Positions 54,222 to 63,646 of a stretch of DNA of 64,000 bases are shown in pieces. Positions within the stretch are counted from its first letter, which is position 1; every line of letters begins with the position of its first letter. Under the pieces are notes generated by a model. It was not told where the DNA came from and searched no databases. It was given only the letters and a program-made list of their open reading frames with translations. Origin of the DNA: Burkholderiales bacterium (GTDB lineage: Bacteria > Pseudomonadota > Gammaproteobacteria > Burkholderiales > Burkholderiaceae_C); contig JACPUE010000052.1 of assembly GCA_016192425.1 (NCBI GenBank), positions 40,601 to 104,600 on the forward strand, given 5' to 3'. Position numbers and translations under genes: made by a program.

Positions 54222-55404
54222 CGGCGCCTCCGCGACGCCGCAATTGCGCCAGAAGCAACGACAGCACGATGCCCAGCGCCAGTACCACCAGCAAGGCTCC
54301 CCAGGCGCTGCCCAGCGAACCGCTGCGTCGCGCCAATTCGCCAATGCTGGCAGGGCCGACGGCAAATCCGCCAAAGAAGGCGGCCGACACCATCCCGGAG
54401 GTCGATGCGACGCTGCCGAACGCCCCGTCCCGGATCAGCATGCTCATGGCGATGGCGTTGGTCGCCACCGCTGTCAGCCCCACCCCCGTCACGGCCAGCC
54501 ATAGCAGGGCGCTGCTGGCTGCGTCGGCTTGCAGGGCAAGGGCAATCGATATCCCGGATACCAGCAGGAGGCCCGCCAGCAGGAACGCCTCCTCCCGCAG
54601 GCGCGCCCCCAAAGGGGTCATCACCAGCCTGGACACCATGCCCATCGCACCGAAGAGCGCCACCAGCAGCCCCGCTTCGGCCTGAGCCATCCCCAGGCTG
54701 ACGGCGTAGAGCGGCAGATAGGTAATGAAGGCCGACAGGGCGATGCCCACACAGCACTGGACAGCCATCAGCAATCCCAGGCGCGGGTTCAGGGTGGCCG
54801 CAGCCGCCTTGGCCGCATCCTTGGCCGCAGGCTGTCCGGTCTGGCGCAACGCCAGAAGGCTCAGCATCAGCGCAAGCGGCACCACCAATGCGAACGCCCC
54901 ACGCCAGCCCAGTTGCAACGCACAGCTTGGCAGCACTGCACCGGCAAAGAGAGCGGCCAGTTGCACTCCCGACTGCTTGAGGCCGACCACGAATGCCTTG
55001 TGTTGCGGCGCCACGCGTTGGGCGATCAGCAGATTGGTCACCGGATTGGCCAGCGCCTGCGCCAACCCGAGCAAGGCGGTAGCCAGCAGCAGGCTGTAGA
55101 AGCTGGGGAGACTGGCCATGAGCGCGAAGGTGAGCGCGACCGATCCGAACAGCATGGCGAGCCCGTAACGCACCCCCACGCGGCTGACCAGCGCCCCCAC
55201 CCGAAGCGAGAGGACGGCTGCCACGCCGAAGGAGCCCACAGTGAAATAGCCGAGCGACTCCGGAGCGATTGCCAGGTCGCGCACCAGTTGGGGGCCGAGC
55301 GCGCTGACGGCATAGAGCAACAGCATGGGCATCGCCATGGCCAGCACCAGCAGGGTCCGGATGCCGAGTTCGCGCCCGGCGCGCGTCGGGGCCATGGCCG
55401 TCAT
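54208..55404 (-). CDS. MFS transporter, probable product exporter
   Basis: The product has 398 residues from the ATG at 55404 (overlap ATGA with the ligase gene) with about 12 hydrophobic helices. GLKQSGVQLAALFAGAVLP and the RVGVRYG loop fit the major facilitator superfamily. Being inside the biosynthetic operon, it probably exports the product or gives self-resistance. Confidence 0.85.
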   Translation of the reverse strand: MTAMAPTRAGRELGIRTLLVLAMAMPMLLLYAVSALGPQLVRDLAIAPESLGYFTVGSFGVAAVLSLRVGALVSRVGVRYGLAMLFGSVALTFALMASLPSFYSLLLATALLGLAQALANPVTNLLIAQRVAPQHKAFVVGLKQSGVQLAALFAGAVLPSCALQLGWRGAFALVVPLALMLSLLALRQTGQPAAKDAAKAAAATLNPRLGLLMAVQCCVGIALSAFITYLPLYAVSLGMAQAEAGLLVALFGAMGMVSRLVMTPLGARLREEAFLLAGLLLVSGISIALALQADAASSALLWLAVTGVGLTAVATNAIAMSMLIRDGAFGSVASTSGMVSAAFFGGFAVGPASIGELARRSGSLGSAWGALLVVLALGIVLSLLLAQLRRRGGAGVAA

Positions 55405-57050
55405 GCCGGCGCTCCCGCAACGGACCCCACGAACTCGAGTTCCGCTGCCAGCCGCTTCTTGTCTACCTTTCCTGCCGGACTGAGCGGCAGGTTCCGGTAG
55501 AAACACAGGTAGTCGGGCAACTTGCTGGCCTCCAACCCTTGCTGGCGGAAATACTGATGCAGTTCCTCCAGCGATAGTCGGGGCGAACCTTCCTTCGTGG
55601 TCAGGCAAATGCAGACGCGCTGGCCGAGGTCGGCGTCGGACACCGCGATGCATGCCGAGCCCACGATGTCGGGATGCGAGGTGGCAATATTCTCGATCTG
55701 GACGGGGCTGATGTTGGCTCCGCCCCGGATGATGATGTCCTTCTTGCGGCCGGCCAGGACCAGATAGCCCTGCGCGTCGAGGTAGCCCAGATCGCCGGTA
55801 TGGACCCAACCCTCCTCGTCACGATACCGGGCGTCCAGTTCCGGCGCATTGACGTACTGCATCGGGCTCAGGGGGCCGCGGGCAACGATCTCGCCGCATG
55901 CGCCCGGCGGAAGCGCATTGCCTTCGTCATCGGCGATGAGGATCTCGCACACCGAGGGATTGGGACGGCCCACGCTTCTGAACACGACCTCCGGCGGATC
56001 CTCCAGGGTGTTGTGGCAATTCACGCCGTCGGCGGAGCCGTAGAGGCTGACGAAGCCGCACCCGAAGGCCTCGACGCAGCGCTGGATGGTGGTTTGGTCG
56101 ATGACCGAACCACCGCTGACAATGGCCCGCAAGCTGGACTTGTCCACCGCCGCCAGGGCCGGGTCGGCGGCAATGCGCTGGAACATGGTGGGCACCCCCA
56201 GCAGGTGGGTCGGCCTCAGTTCTTCGATGGCACGAATGGTTTCGGATACGTCGAACTGAGGCAGGAGCGCGATGCTACCCCCGAGCCACGACAGCACGCC
56301 GAAGGTTGCGGAGGAACCGAACGACGAGCCCAGCGGCACCAAGTACATGCCGCGGAAGCTCGGACCGTCCGGGTGCAGATGCTGGAGAAAGCGCCCCCGG
56401 CCGCCGACCAGGGCGTTGTGCGAGTATGCAACGAGCTTGGGTTCGGATTCGGTGCCCGAGGAAACCAGCAGCCGCACCGGCGTATCGGCGCACACTTCGG
56501 GCAATTCCCCATCGGCCAGCGGCGCCCCCTGGAGCAAGGCGCCCAGGCTATGCCAGCCATCCCGGAGGGTACCGTCCACGATCAGGAAACGCAGCGACAG
56601 GACCGTTGGCCGCAGTTCCTCCACCAACTGGCACATGTCCATGTCGGCGTAGTGCGGATTGACGATCAGTGCGCGGGCATCGCAGCGCTTGAGGAGTGAC
56701 TCGATGTCGAGCCGGCCCCGTCCCGGAGGGAATGGCGCGACTACCGCCCCCAGCGCGGCCACTGCCAGGTCGATGGCGCTGCAGCGCCAGCTGTTGCTTA
56801 ACTGGTAGGCGACAACGTCCCCCACCACGATCCCCATCGCCCGGAAACTGCCGGCCAGGCGCAGGACCGCATCGTGCAGCTGTGCATAGGTGATGCGCTG
56901 GCCGGGAACGAGCACGGCCGGCGCATCCGGCTGGCGCTGCGCGTGCTCGGCGAACAAGCGGTATACCGAGCGGCCCGGATAGATGCCATCCGTCTTCCAT
57001 TGTTGCCGAAGCGGGGGCGGGATCAGATCGATAATGCCTGCGCTGTTCAT
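55401..57050 (-). CDS. acyl-AMP ligase (ANL superfamily)
   Basis: The product has 549 residues from the ATG at 57050, with GGAG six bases upstream. Core motifs are A3 LLVSSGTESEPK, A5 GSADGVN, A7 YRDEEGWVHTGDLGYLDAQG, A8 GRKKDIIIRGGANISP and the A10 lysine in PLSPAGKVDKKRL. The A3 and A5 motifs deviate from the common SSGTTGxPK and YGxTE. It activates a carboxylic acid as the adenylate for transfer to CoA or a carrier protein. TamT plays this part in tambjamine assembly. The overlap with the CoA-transferase gene implies tight coupling. Confidence 0.87.
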   Translation of the reverse strand: MNSAGIIDLIPPPLRQQWKTDGIYPGRSVYRLFAEHAQRQPDAPAVLVPGQRITYAQLHDAVLRLAGSFRAMGIVVGDVVAYQLSNSWRCSAIDLAVAALGAVVAPFPPGRGRLDIESLLKRCDARALIVNPHYADMDMCQLVEELRPTVLSLRFLIVDGTLRDGWHSLGALLQGAPLADGELPEVCADTPVRLLVSSGTESEPKLVAYSHNALVGGRGRFLQHLHPDGPSFRGMYLVPLGSSFGSSATFGVLSWLGGSIALLPQFDVSETIRAIEELRPTHLLGVPTMFQRIAADPALAAVDKSSLRAIVSGGSVIDQTTIQRCVEAFGCGFVSLYGSADGVNCHNTLEDPPEVVFRSVGRPNPSVCEILIADDEGNALPPGACGEIVARGPLSPMQYVNAPELDARYRDEEGWVHTGDLGYLDAQGYLVLAGRKKDIIIRGGANISPVQIENIATSHPDIVGSACIAVSDADLGQRVCICLTTKEGSPRLSLEELHQYFRQQGLEASKLPDYLCFYRNLPLSPAGKVDKKRLAAELEFVGSVAGAPA

Positions 57051-58921
57051 GTGAAGCTCCATGGAGAGTTGACTTGTGCATAGCTGCCAACAGTCATCGA
57101 CCGGCTGGCCCGCGCGTTCACCGGCAAATGGGCGAGGTCTTCGACCACCAGGGTGGCCGGTATGCCCGCATCTTCGAATAGCACTAGCCAGTCCTCGGCC
57201 CGCTTTGCCAGGAGGGCCTGGGTCAGTTGGCGTACCAGTTCGTCGAAGTCGGCGGTGAGCGGCAGTCCCAGGACTGCACTCAACAGCGCTCGGCTCCGGC
57301 CGCAGCCGTAATGCACGGCCAGAAAACCGTCGGCGGTGGCAAACACGCCGCGGGCGGCGACGCTTGGTGAAACGTCTGCGCCCCTGACGGCCGCCTCCAG
57401 CACATCGGCGCAGAGCAGGCTGGCAGCACCGGCGAGCGAGGTGTATACGGAGCCCCCGGCATTGGCAACGAAACGCCCGAACAGCGCTGCCGTGATGCCT
57501 TGTGCCGCGACTGCCCCGCCCAGTACATCGAGGGCGGTAAATAGCGTGCCGCCATGCGTGCCGGAAGCCTCGGCTATCCGGCTGGCAACCCCCGTCCAGG
57601 CCTGCGCCATGAAATCCGTGCCAGGCAGGCCGGGCGCATCGGAGTCGCTGCCCCATCCTCCCGCATATGCGTATATGAGCGTCGGCTGCACCCGGAGCAG
57701 ATCGCCCTTGTCCAGCCCGAACTCGGCCGCCTTTCCCGGCGCCCAGTTATGCAGGAAGACGTCGGCATTCCGCACGAGCTCCTTCAGCTGGGCTTGGCCT
57801 GCGGATGATTTGAGGTCGATCTCGATCACCGTCTTGAGGCGGTTGAGTGCATCGAAACGGGCCGAGCAATCTTCGGCCATCGGCGGCATGCCACGCAGGG
57901 AGTCGCCCCCCGGCGGCTCGATGCGGATAACTTTCGCTCCCAGCGATGCCAGGAGATGGCCGGCCAGCGGTCCCTGGATGCGGCGGCACGACTCGACGAC
58001 GGTCAGGCCGCTCAAAGGCAGGTTGCCCGACGTTGTCGCAGGCCATTCGCCCCCCGTCCGGCTGGTGAAGGAAAAGGCCCACGGTCCTTGCGCCAGCAGC
58101 AAGGCGGCTTCCGGGTCGTTGGCGCGGTCAGCGAGCGCACGCACCGGACATAGCGCGATGCCGCTTTCCCCCGCCAGTTCGCGCACGCGTGCATATGGGA
58201 GGGCGGCAACGGCAGCCAGCAACGCTGCGGGCTGGGGTGCAATTGCCTTGGCGTAGCGCAGCTGGAAGGATCGCCATCCCGCTCCGGCCGCTTCCCGCGC
58301 AACACCGGCGGCACTCCAGAAGCGCAGCCACGGCTCGGCTTCCAGGGCCTCCAGTTCGAACCGCACGCCGTCAGCCGACACGAAGGGTGGATGCTCATCC
58401 GCGAAGAGCCGCCCCGGCAACAGGTGCTCGGCGTCTTCCGGCGCCGTGGCGCCGGCCAGGTACTGGCCGATGGCAAGCAAGGCTGCGTCATAAAGGGAGA
58501 TATCGCAACGCTCGAAGCGTCCTCCCCTCATCTGCCCGACTGCGCACGCGATGGCACCCTGCAGTGCCAGTACGCTCGCAAGCGTGGACACATAGTCCAC
58601 CCCCAATTGACGCGCACCGCCGGTGGCACGCCCATGAACCGACATCAGGCCGGACGCCGCCTGCAGCAGCATTTCGCTGACCGGCCGGGCATCTCCCTCG
58701 CCCCACCCATGCAGGGTGGTATGCACGACCTTGGTGAATGGTGTGCGCAAGTCGAAGGAAAAACTGGTTGCCGTTTGCAATCCATCAATCTGCTCGCAGC
58801 GCATACCCAGCGCACCGGCCTGGTAGCCCAACCGATGGCACACTGCCGCAAAGCCTGGCGGCGCAGCGGCGAAGGCGGCCAGCAAGGAGCAATCGATCAA
58901 TGGACGGGTCATCGCGGCCAT
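57047..58921 (-). CDS. tandem CaiB/BaiF-type CoA-transferase
   Basis: The 624-residue protein is about 1.5 times the usual length. Residues 1-280 resemble the C-terminal part of a class III CoA-transferase (SGLMSVHGRATGGARQLGVDYV, with Asp109 at the catalytic position). Residues 300-624 are a clear class III N-terminal half (SGLTVVESCRRIQGPLAGHLLASLGAKVIRIEPPGGDS, HNWAPGKAAEFGL) with a second candidate Asp465 (FTALDVLGGA). It may be a fused heterodimer. It presumably moves CoA between an acid and an acyl-CoA; partner acids are unknown. Confidence 0.8.
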   Translation of the reverse strand: MAAMTRPLIDCSLLAAFAAAPPGFAAVCHRLGYQAGALGMRCEQIDGLQTATSFSFDLRTPFTKVVHTTLHGWGEGDARPVSEMLLQAASGLMSVHGRATGGARQLGVDYVSTLASVLALQGAIACAVGQMRGGRFERCDISLYDAALLAIGQYLAGATAPEDAEHLLPGRLFADEHPPFVSADGVRFELEALEAEPWLRFWSAAGVAREAAGAGWRSFQLRYAKAIAPQPAALLAAVAALPYARVRELAGESGIALCPVRALADRANDPEAALLLAQGPWAFSFTSRTGGEWPATTSGNLPLSGLTVVESCRRIQGPLAGHLLASLGAKVIRIEPPGGDSLRGMPPMAEDCSARFDALNRLKTVIEIDLKSSAGQAQLKELVRNADVFLHNWAPGKAAEFGLDKGDLLRVQPTLIYAYAGGWGSDSDAPGLPGTDFMAQAWTGVASRIAEASGTHGGTLFTALDVLGGAVAAQGITAALFGRFVANAGGSVYTSLAGAASLLCADVLEAAVRGADVSPSVAARGVFATADGFLAVHYGCGRSRALLSAVLGLPLTADFDELVRQLTQALLAKRAEDWLVLFEDAGIPATLVVEDLAHLPVNARASRSMTVGSYAQVNSPWSFT

Positions 58922-58927
58922 CCTTGA

Positions 58928-59200
58928 TCAGCCTCCTGCCACCGCCGGCAGGATGGTGACGTTGTCGCCATCACGCAAAGCCGTGTCTAGGTTGTCGGCA
59001 AAGCGAACGTCGTCGTCATTGACGTAGAGATTGACGAAGCTGTGCGCCTTGCCTTCGGCGACCAGACGGTTCTTGATACCGGGATAGTGCAGCTCGAGGT
59101 TGTCGATCAGTTCGGCCAGTGTGCGGCCGTGGGCGGTGACCTGCTTCTGGTTGCCGGTGAGCGGGCGCAGGATGGTTGGAATGGTGATGGCGATTTGCAT
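58928..59200 (-). CDS. ThiS/MoaD-like sulfur carrier protein (CysO type)
   Basis: The 90-residue ubiquitin-like protein begins MQIAITIPTILRPLTGNQK and ends ILPAVAGG. The C-terminal Gly-Gly is already exposed in this reading, so it can be adenylated and thiocarboxylated directly. Together with the JAMM and ThiF genes upstream it forms the CysO-Mec-MoeZ type module. Such carriers deliver sulfide to cysteine precursors or to secondary metabolites such as thioquinolobactin and pyridine dithiocarboxylate. Confidence 0.9.
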   Translation of the reverse strand: MQIAITIPTILRPLTGNQKQVTAHGRTLAELIDNLELHYPGIKNRLVAEGKAHSFVNLYVNDDDVRFADNLDTALRDGDNVTILPAVAGG

Positions 59201-59226
59201 GAGTGTTCCCGGTTGTTTGAATGGAT

Positions 59227-59700
59227 TCAGACTGAAGCAACCGCAGTCGGCGTCCCGGCATCGATCAGCCGGTTAAAGGCGTCGTCCCGGTATGCGCTGA
59301 CGACCTTCACCCTTTCCTCGACGCTCCTGCCGTTGCAGATGCGGAAGCTGCGCAGGCTGGGTGTATGCCGACTGTCGGTGGAAACGATCAGGTAGTGCGC
59401 ATTCGGTTCGGATGCGTACTGGATGTCCGTCCGACTGGGATAGGCGTTGCTGTTCGTGTGTGAGTGGTAGATGACGGCCGGCTCCTCGCCATTGCGCTCC
59501 ATCTCCCGCCATGCCTTGAGTTGCTGATGAGGGTTGAACTGGAAATGGCTTTCCGATTTCGCGGCGTTGTCCATCACGATGAGCCGCGTAGGGACGCCTG
59601 AGCCGGCAGGACCTGCCACGACACCGCAGGTCTCCATTGGATGGTCGGTACGTGCCTGGCGGACAATGGCATCAACCAACTGTTGGTGAATGATCAGCAT
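59227..59700 (-). CDS. JAMM/Mov34 metalloprotease (Mec type)
   Basis: The 157-residue protein carries the complete JAMM motif: Glu23 (METCG), His79-Ser-His81, then ten residues and Asp92 (YHSHTNSNAYPSRTD). Mec hydrolyses the cysteine adduct from the sulfur carrier CysO, or trims extra residues after the carrier's Gly-Gly. It lies between the activating-enzyme and carrier genes. Since the carrier here already ends in GG, hydrolysis of a carrier-product adduct is the more likely role. Confidence 0.88.
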   Translation of the reverse strand: MLIIHQQLVDAIVRQARTDHPMETCGVVAGPAGSGVPTRLIVMDNAAKSESHFQFNPHQQLKAWREMERNGEEPAVIYHSHTNSNAYPSRTDIQYASEPNAHYLIVSTDSRHTPSLRSFRICNGRSVEERVKVVSAYRDDAFNRLIDAGTPTAVASV

Positions 59701-59733
59701 CGTCTATCTCCTCGTGAGCGTGTCGGCTTCGGA

Positions 59734-60903
59734 TCAGTACCGGGGCAGATGGGGTTCGACATCGCTGATCCAGGCGATGATGCCGCCCTCCAGATTCTTC
59801 ACATTGCTGAAGCCATGCCTCTGCATCTCCTGCAGCACTTTGCGAGACCGGCCGCCGAGTTTGCAGTGGAGGACGATTGGTTCGTCCGCGCGGAAGCGTG
59901 CCAGTACCTCCTGGCGGGCCATTTCGTCCTTGGGAATATGGAGGGCACCGTTGATACGCACCATGTCCCACTCGGTTCGCTCGCGAACATCGATCAACGT
60001 GAAGGGTTCGCCATGGTCGCGCAGCGCCTTCAGCTGCTGGGCGGTAATGGAGGGGACGCCGTCCCCGCCCGGAACGTCGCGGTTGTGGCCGCAGAAAGCC
60101 TGATAGTCGGCAAGTTCGGTGATCGGCTTGCGACCGGGGGCGCAACGCAGCGGCAGGAAGCGGTACTGCATGTCCAGCGCGTCGTAGACCGCAAGGCGTC
60201 CAAGCAGGCTGTCGCCGATACCGGTGATCAGCTTGATGGCCTCGGTGGCCATGATGGCGCCGATGGATGCACACAGAATGCCCAGCACACCGCCTTCCGA
60301 GCACGACGGCGCCAGCTCGGGCGGCGGCGGCGCGGGATAGAGATCGCGATAGTTGAGGCCGCCCCCACCGGGCGCATCTTCCCAGAACACGGAGGCCTGG
60401 CCTTCGAAACGGAAGATCGAGCCCCAGACGTAGGGTTTCTTCGCGAGCACGCAGGCGTCATTGACGAGGTAGCGGGTGGCGAAGTTGTCGGTGCCATCCA
60501 GAACCAGATCGTAAGCAGCGATCAACGCCAGCGCGTTGCCAACCTCCAGTCGCTCGTGATGCTGAATCACCTCGACCCACGGGTTGAGTTCCCGGATTGC
60601 CGCCTCGGCGCTTGCGGCCTTGTTGCGCCCCAGGCGGCTCACGCCGTGGATCACCTGGCGCTGCAGATTCGATTCTTCCACCACGTCGAAGTCGATGATG
60701 CCAAGCGTGCCGACACCCGCAGCCGCCAGGTAGAGCAAGGCAGGCGAACCCAGGCCGCCGGCACCGATCACCAGGACGCGGCTGCGTTTGAGGCGCTTCT
60801 GGCCTTCCAGACCAAAATCCGGAAGCAGTAGGTGCCGACTGTAGCGGGAGATCTCGGCTGCAGAAAGTTCCGCATCAGGTGAGACCAGTGGTGGCAGATT
60901 CAT
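59734..60903 (-). CDS. ThiF/MoeB-type activating enzyme with rhodanese domain (MoeZ type)
   Basis: The product has 389 residues from the ATG at 60903, with AAGG six bases upstream. Residues 40-260 are the adenylating domain: RVLVIGAGGLGSPALLYLA, FDVVEESNLQRQV, LVLDGTDNFATRYLVND. Residues about 285-385 are a rhodanese domain with the active-site Cys in VLHCKLGGRSRK. It adenylates the C-terminus of the sulfur carrier and transfers sulfur to make the thiocarboxylate. The paired CxxC zinc ligands of MoeB are not obvious (single Cys in LRCAPG and AFCGH). Confidence 0.92.
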   Translation of the reverse strand: MNLPPLVSPDAELSAAEISRYSRHLLLPDFGLEGQKRLKRSRVLVIGAGGLGSPALLYLAAAGVGTLGIIDFDVVEESNLQRQVIHGVSRLGRNKAASAEAAIRELNPWVEVIQHHERLEVGNALALIAAYDLVLDGTDNFATRYLVNDACVLAKKPYVWGSIFRFEGQASVFWEDAPGGGGLNYRDLYPAPPPPELAPSCSEGGVLGILCASIGAIMATEAIKLITGIGDSLLGRLAVYDALDMQYRFLPLRCAPGRKPITELADYQAFCGHNRDVPGGDGVPSITAQQLKALRDHGEPFTLIDVRERTEWDMVRINGALHIPKDEMARQEVLARFRADEPIVLHCKLGGRSRKVLQEMQRHGFSNVKNLEGGIIAWISDVEPHLPRY

Positions 60904-61045
60904 GGCGCCTTCTCGGAGAGTCGTAGACACCATGACTTTCACACAAACAAGAATGATTGTTAATATTATTTATGAGCTGAAACGTATGCGTTTCTGTGCA
61001 CCTCAAGACGCTTGGCATGGCACATCGTCCCCGCCGTAGCCCAGA
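60904..61045 (-). promoter_or_regulatory. AT-rich promoter region with Fur-box-like sequence
   Basis: An AT-rich stretch stands out in the GC-rich cluster. On the minus strand AATAATATTAACAATCATT (about 60953-60972) agrees with the 19-base Fur consensus at 12 positions. It also offers -10-like words. Since a terminator lies just upstream, the sulfur-module genes probably start from here. Confidence 0.4.
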
Positions 61046-61047
61046 TA

Positions 61048-61075
61048 CAAAAACGCCCCGGGGAAAAGCCGGGGC
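61048..61075 (-). terminator. Rho-independent terminator after reductase-aminotransferase gene
   Basis: On the minus strand GCCCCGG-CTTTTCC-CCGGGGC is followed by GTTTTTG. It separates the fusion gene from the sulfur-module operon. Confidence 0.85.
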
Positions 61076-61099
61076 ATTAAACGGTATCGAGGCGTGCAT

Positions 61100-63625
61100 T
61101 CAGTCGAGGAAGGTCGACATGTCCTTGCATACCTTGGTGAATGCCTGAACAAAGTGCCCTGCCTCCGCTTCGTCCAGCACCAGGGGCGGCTGGATTCGCA
61201 GGACCTTGTTGCTGTTGGCGGTGACAAAGGTCAGGATGCCATGCTCTTCCGAAAGCTTGCGCACGAAGCGCATCACGAACATCTCCTCGAAACTGTTCTC
61301 CAGCTCGGCTACTGCTTCGCGCAGGTGGTATCGCGCCTTGTCCGAGAGCATGCGATAGGTGGCGCGGGCATCGCCCGGCATGCGCGTGGCGAACTCTTCG
61401 ACAAAGGCGTCCACGCCACCGGCAAACGGGTTGTGGAACTCGATGGCCAGCATGAGCCCGCGGCCGCGCACCTCGCGGATGAAGGGGTAGCCGACCACTG
61501 CATCCTGCAATGCGGCCTTGAGCACGCCGCCTACCCGCTCGGCATGGGCCGGCAACTGCAGGCGCTCGATGGTGTCGAGCGTGGCCAGGGCGGCGGCGGA
61601 TGCGAAGTTGCCGCCGCCGAATGTGGACGTATGCAATGCGAAGCGGCCGATGCTCCCATAGGCGCGGTCCCATAGCTCGGCCCGGGCCAGCGTGGCCCCG
61701 ATCGGGACGGTGCCACCCGAGAGTGACTTGGCGACCACCATGATGTCTGGCTCCACGCCCTCCCATTCGCAGCAGAACATCTTGCCGGTGCGGCCCAGGC
61801 CGGTCTGTATCTCGTCGAGGATCAGGATGCAGTCGTGCGCCGTGCACAGTTCGCGAACCTGCCGGAGGTAGCCGACGGGTGGCACCTGCACGCCCCCCTC
61901 TCCCTGGATAGGTTCCAGGATGAAGGCGCCGACGTCGCCGCTCTTCAGCGCCGCTTCGAGCGCGGCCGGGTCGGCGAACGGAATGGCTTCGCAGCGCGGC
62001 AGGAGAGGCTCGAATGGCGTGCGGTGCTTGGCACGCCCGGTCACCGACAGCGCTCCCAGTGTCTTGCCGTGGTAGCCGTTGGCGCAGTAAAGGATGCGCG
62101 GACGCTGCATGGCGGCCATCGCCAGTTTTAGCCCGGCTTCGATGGCCTCCGTGCCGGAATTGCTGAAGAAGACCCGTTCCAGCCTGCCCGGCGCCAACTC
62201 GCTCAGGCGCTTGGCCAGCAGGCTGGTGTGGTACGGGACGGAAACGTATTGCACGAAGGTGGGCCGCCCCTCGTCCAAGTAATGTTTGAGTGCCTGATTC
62301 ACGTCCGGATGATTGTGTCCGGTGTTCAGGCATCCGTAGCCGGCGACAAAGTCGAGATAGCGGCGGCCATCCTGCTCGGTCAGCCAGCAGCCCTTGCCTT
62401 CGACGAACACGCGCTCGATATGGTTGAACCGGTAGAACTCGCGCAGCATGGGATTGATGTGCCTGCCGAACAGATGAAGTATCTCGTCACGAGGCGCCAG
62501 CACAGGCTCTCCCCCGTCGCCGGCCGCGGCGGCAACTGCGGTTGCCGGAGAATGAAAACGCCGCAGCGGCTGGAAATCGGCATGTGCCAGCTTGCGTCCG
62601 CAGGCGACCATCGTATGGGGCGAGAATCCGTGGCTCTCCGCCAGGCGGCCGATTTCCAGCACCTTGTCTTCCGGCAGTTCGCGGCCGATGGAGAAGGCGT
62701 CAGCGCGGCCTTCCAGCCCCAGGATGATCGTTTCGGCCAGACAGCCGTTGAGAAACTTCTTCGGGGAGAGCCCCAGGCTTTCGCCTCCGAACTTGACCCC
62801 TTGCCCGGCGGAAATCAATCCGCCGTCGATGATCAGGATGTCGTCACGACCGCCGCAGTAGGGCATGACGTCCTTCGGCAGGGCCGCGTCCACCACCACG
62901 CTGCCCGGGGCCAGGCGATAGGGGTCGATGACGCCGCCGCTGGAGGTGGCAGCCACATAGAACTGCACCTCGTCATAGCAATGTTCGATGCTGTTGGTCG
63001 TGATGGCCCGCGGTCGCAGGTTTTCCGGCAAATACCGCAGGTCATCGTGGCCCTGCTGCTCGTCGCCACGGTGTACCAGCACCAGTTCGCAGCCCTGCTG
63101 ACCGAGCAGCCTCGCCACGACCAAGGCAATCGAACCCGGATAGCCAACAACCGCAACCCGCTTGCCAGCTGGCGATACGCCCAGGCACTCCATCGCATCG
63201 AGCATGTTGTGGAATGCGGCGTAGGCGGTCAGCGAATTGCCGGTCGTCACCGGAATGCCCGTCCGCTCCAGCGTCTGCAGCCCGCGATTTCCGACGATGC
63301 CGGTGAAGCCGCCCAAGCCCACCAGCAAGGCGCCGCGCGATTTCAGCTCCTCCACGCCAACGACCACGCGACGGGCGATCTCTCGCGGCTGGGCGAGCAT
63401 CTCTTCGGCGGTCAGGGGCAGGTAGTGCACCAGCCCTTCACAGCTCGCGCCCCGGGCGCTGACGATGCCCCCGAAATCGACAAACGGCACCAGATTCCGC
63501 CACTGCCAGGCTACCTCGCCATGATCGCCGCTCTGCTCCGCGAGCATACGATCGAGCATGTCCACGATCTTGACGTGCCGCTTCAGGCCGACCGAGGTCG
63601 GATGCGCAATAAATCCAAATTTCAC
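61100..63625 (-). CDS. thioester reductase-class III aminotransferase fusion (TamH/PigE type)
   Basis: This is an 841-residue two-domain protein. Residues 1-340 resemble acyl-ACP reductases of the cyanobacterial AAR kind: FGFIAHPTS at the start, [18 protein letters not shown], a Rossmann loop VVGYPGSIA (159-167) and candidate catalytic Cys295 in FLNGCLAET. Residues 380-841 are a PLP aminotransferase of class [28 protein letters not shown] with Asp604, and VVAKSLSGG with the PLP lysine Lys633. Such fusions reduce a carrier-bound acyl thioester to the aldehyde and aminate it, giving a fatty amine, as TamH does; PigE uses a related plan in prodigiosin synthesis. Confidence 0.88.
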   Translation of the reverse strand: MKFGFIAHPTSVGLKRHVKIVDMLDRMLAEQSGDHGEVAWQWRNLVPFVDFGGIVSARGASCEGLVHYLPLTAEEMLAQPREIARRVVVGVEELKSRGALLVGLGGFTGIVGNRGLQTLERTGIPVTTGNSLTAYAAFHNMLDAMECLGVSPAGKRVAVVGYPGSIALVVARLLGQQGCELVLVHRGDEQQGHDDLRYLPENLRPRAITTNSIEHCYDEVQFYVAATSSGGVIDPYRLAPGSVVVDAALPKDVMPYCGGRDDILIIDGGLISAGQGVKFGGESLGLSPKKFLNGCLAETIILGLEGRADAFSIGRELPEDKVLEIGRLAESHGFSPHTMVACGRKLAHADFQPLRRFHSPATAVAAAAGDGGEPVLAPRDEILHLFGRHINPMLREFYRFNHIERVFVEGKGCWLTEQDGRRYLDFVAGYGCLNTGHNHPDVNQALKHYLDEGRPTFVQYVSVPYHTSLLAKRLSELAPGRLERVFFSNSGTEAIEAGLKLAMAAMQRPRILYCANGYHGKTLGALSVTGRAKHRTPFEPLLPRCEAIPFADPAALEAALKSGDVGAFILEPIQGEGGVQVPPVGYLRQVRELCTAHDCILILDEIQTGLGRTGKMFCCEWEGVEPDIMVVAKSLSGGTVPIGATLARAELWDRAYGSIGRFALHTSTFGGGNFASAAALATLDTIERLQLPAHAERVGGVLKAALQDAVVGYPFIREVRGRGLMLAIEFHNPFAGGVDAFVEEFATRMPGDARATYRMLSDKARYHLREAVAELENSFEEMFVMRFVRKLSEEHGILTFVTANSNKVLRIQPPLVLDEAEAGHFVQAFTKVCKDMSTFLD

Positions 63626-63646
63626 CGTTGTTTCCCTTGTTGGTGG

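Noticed and set aside
58928..60903. Molybdopterin or thiamine synthesis locus
   Set aside because: A ThiS/MoaD-like gene and a MoeB-like gene are present, but no moaA, moaE, thiG or other partner is; the JAMM gene and cluster context favour a CysO-type carrier for a secondary product.
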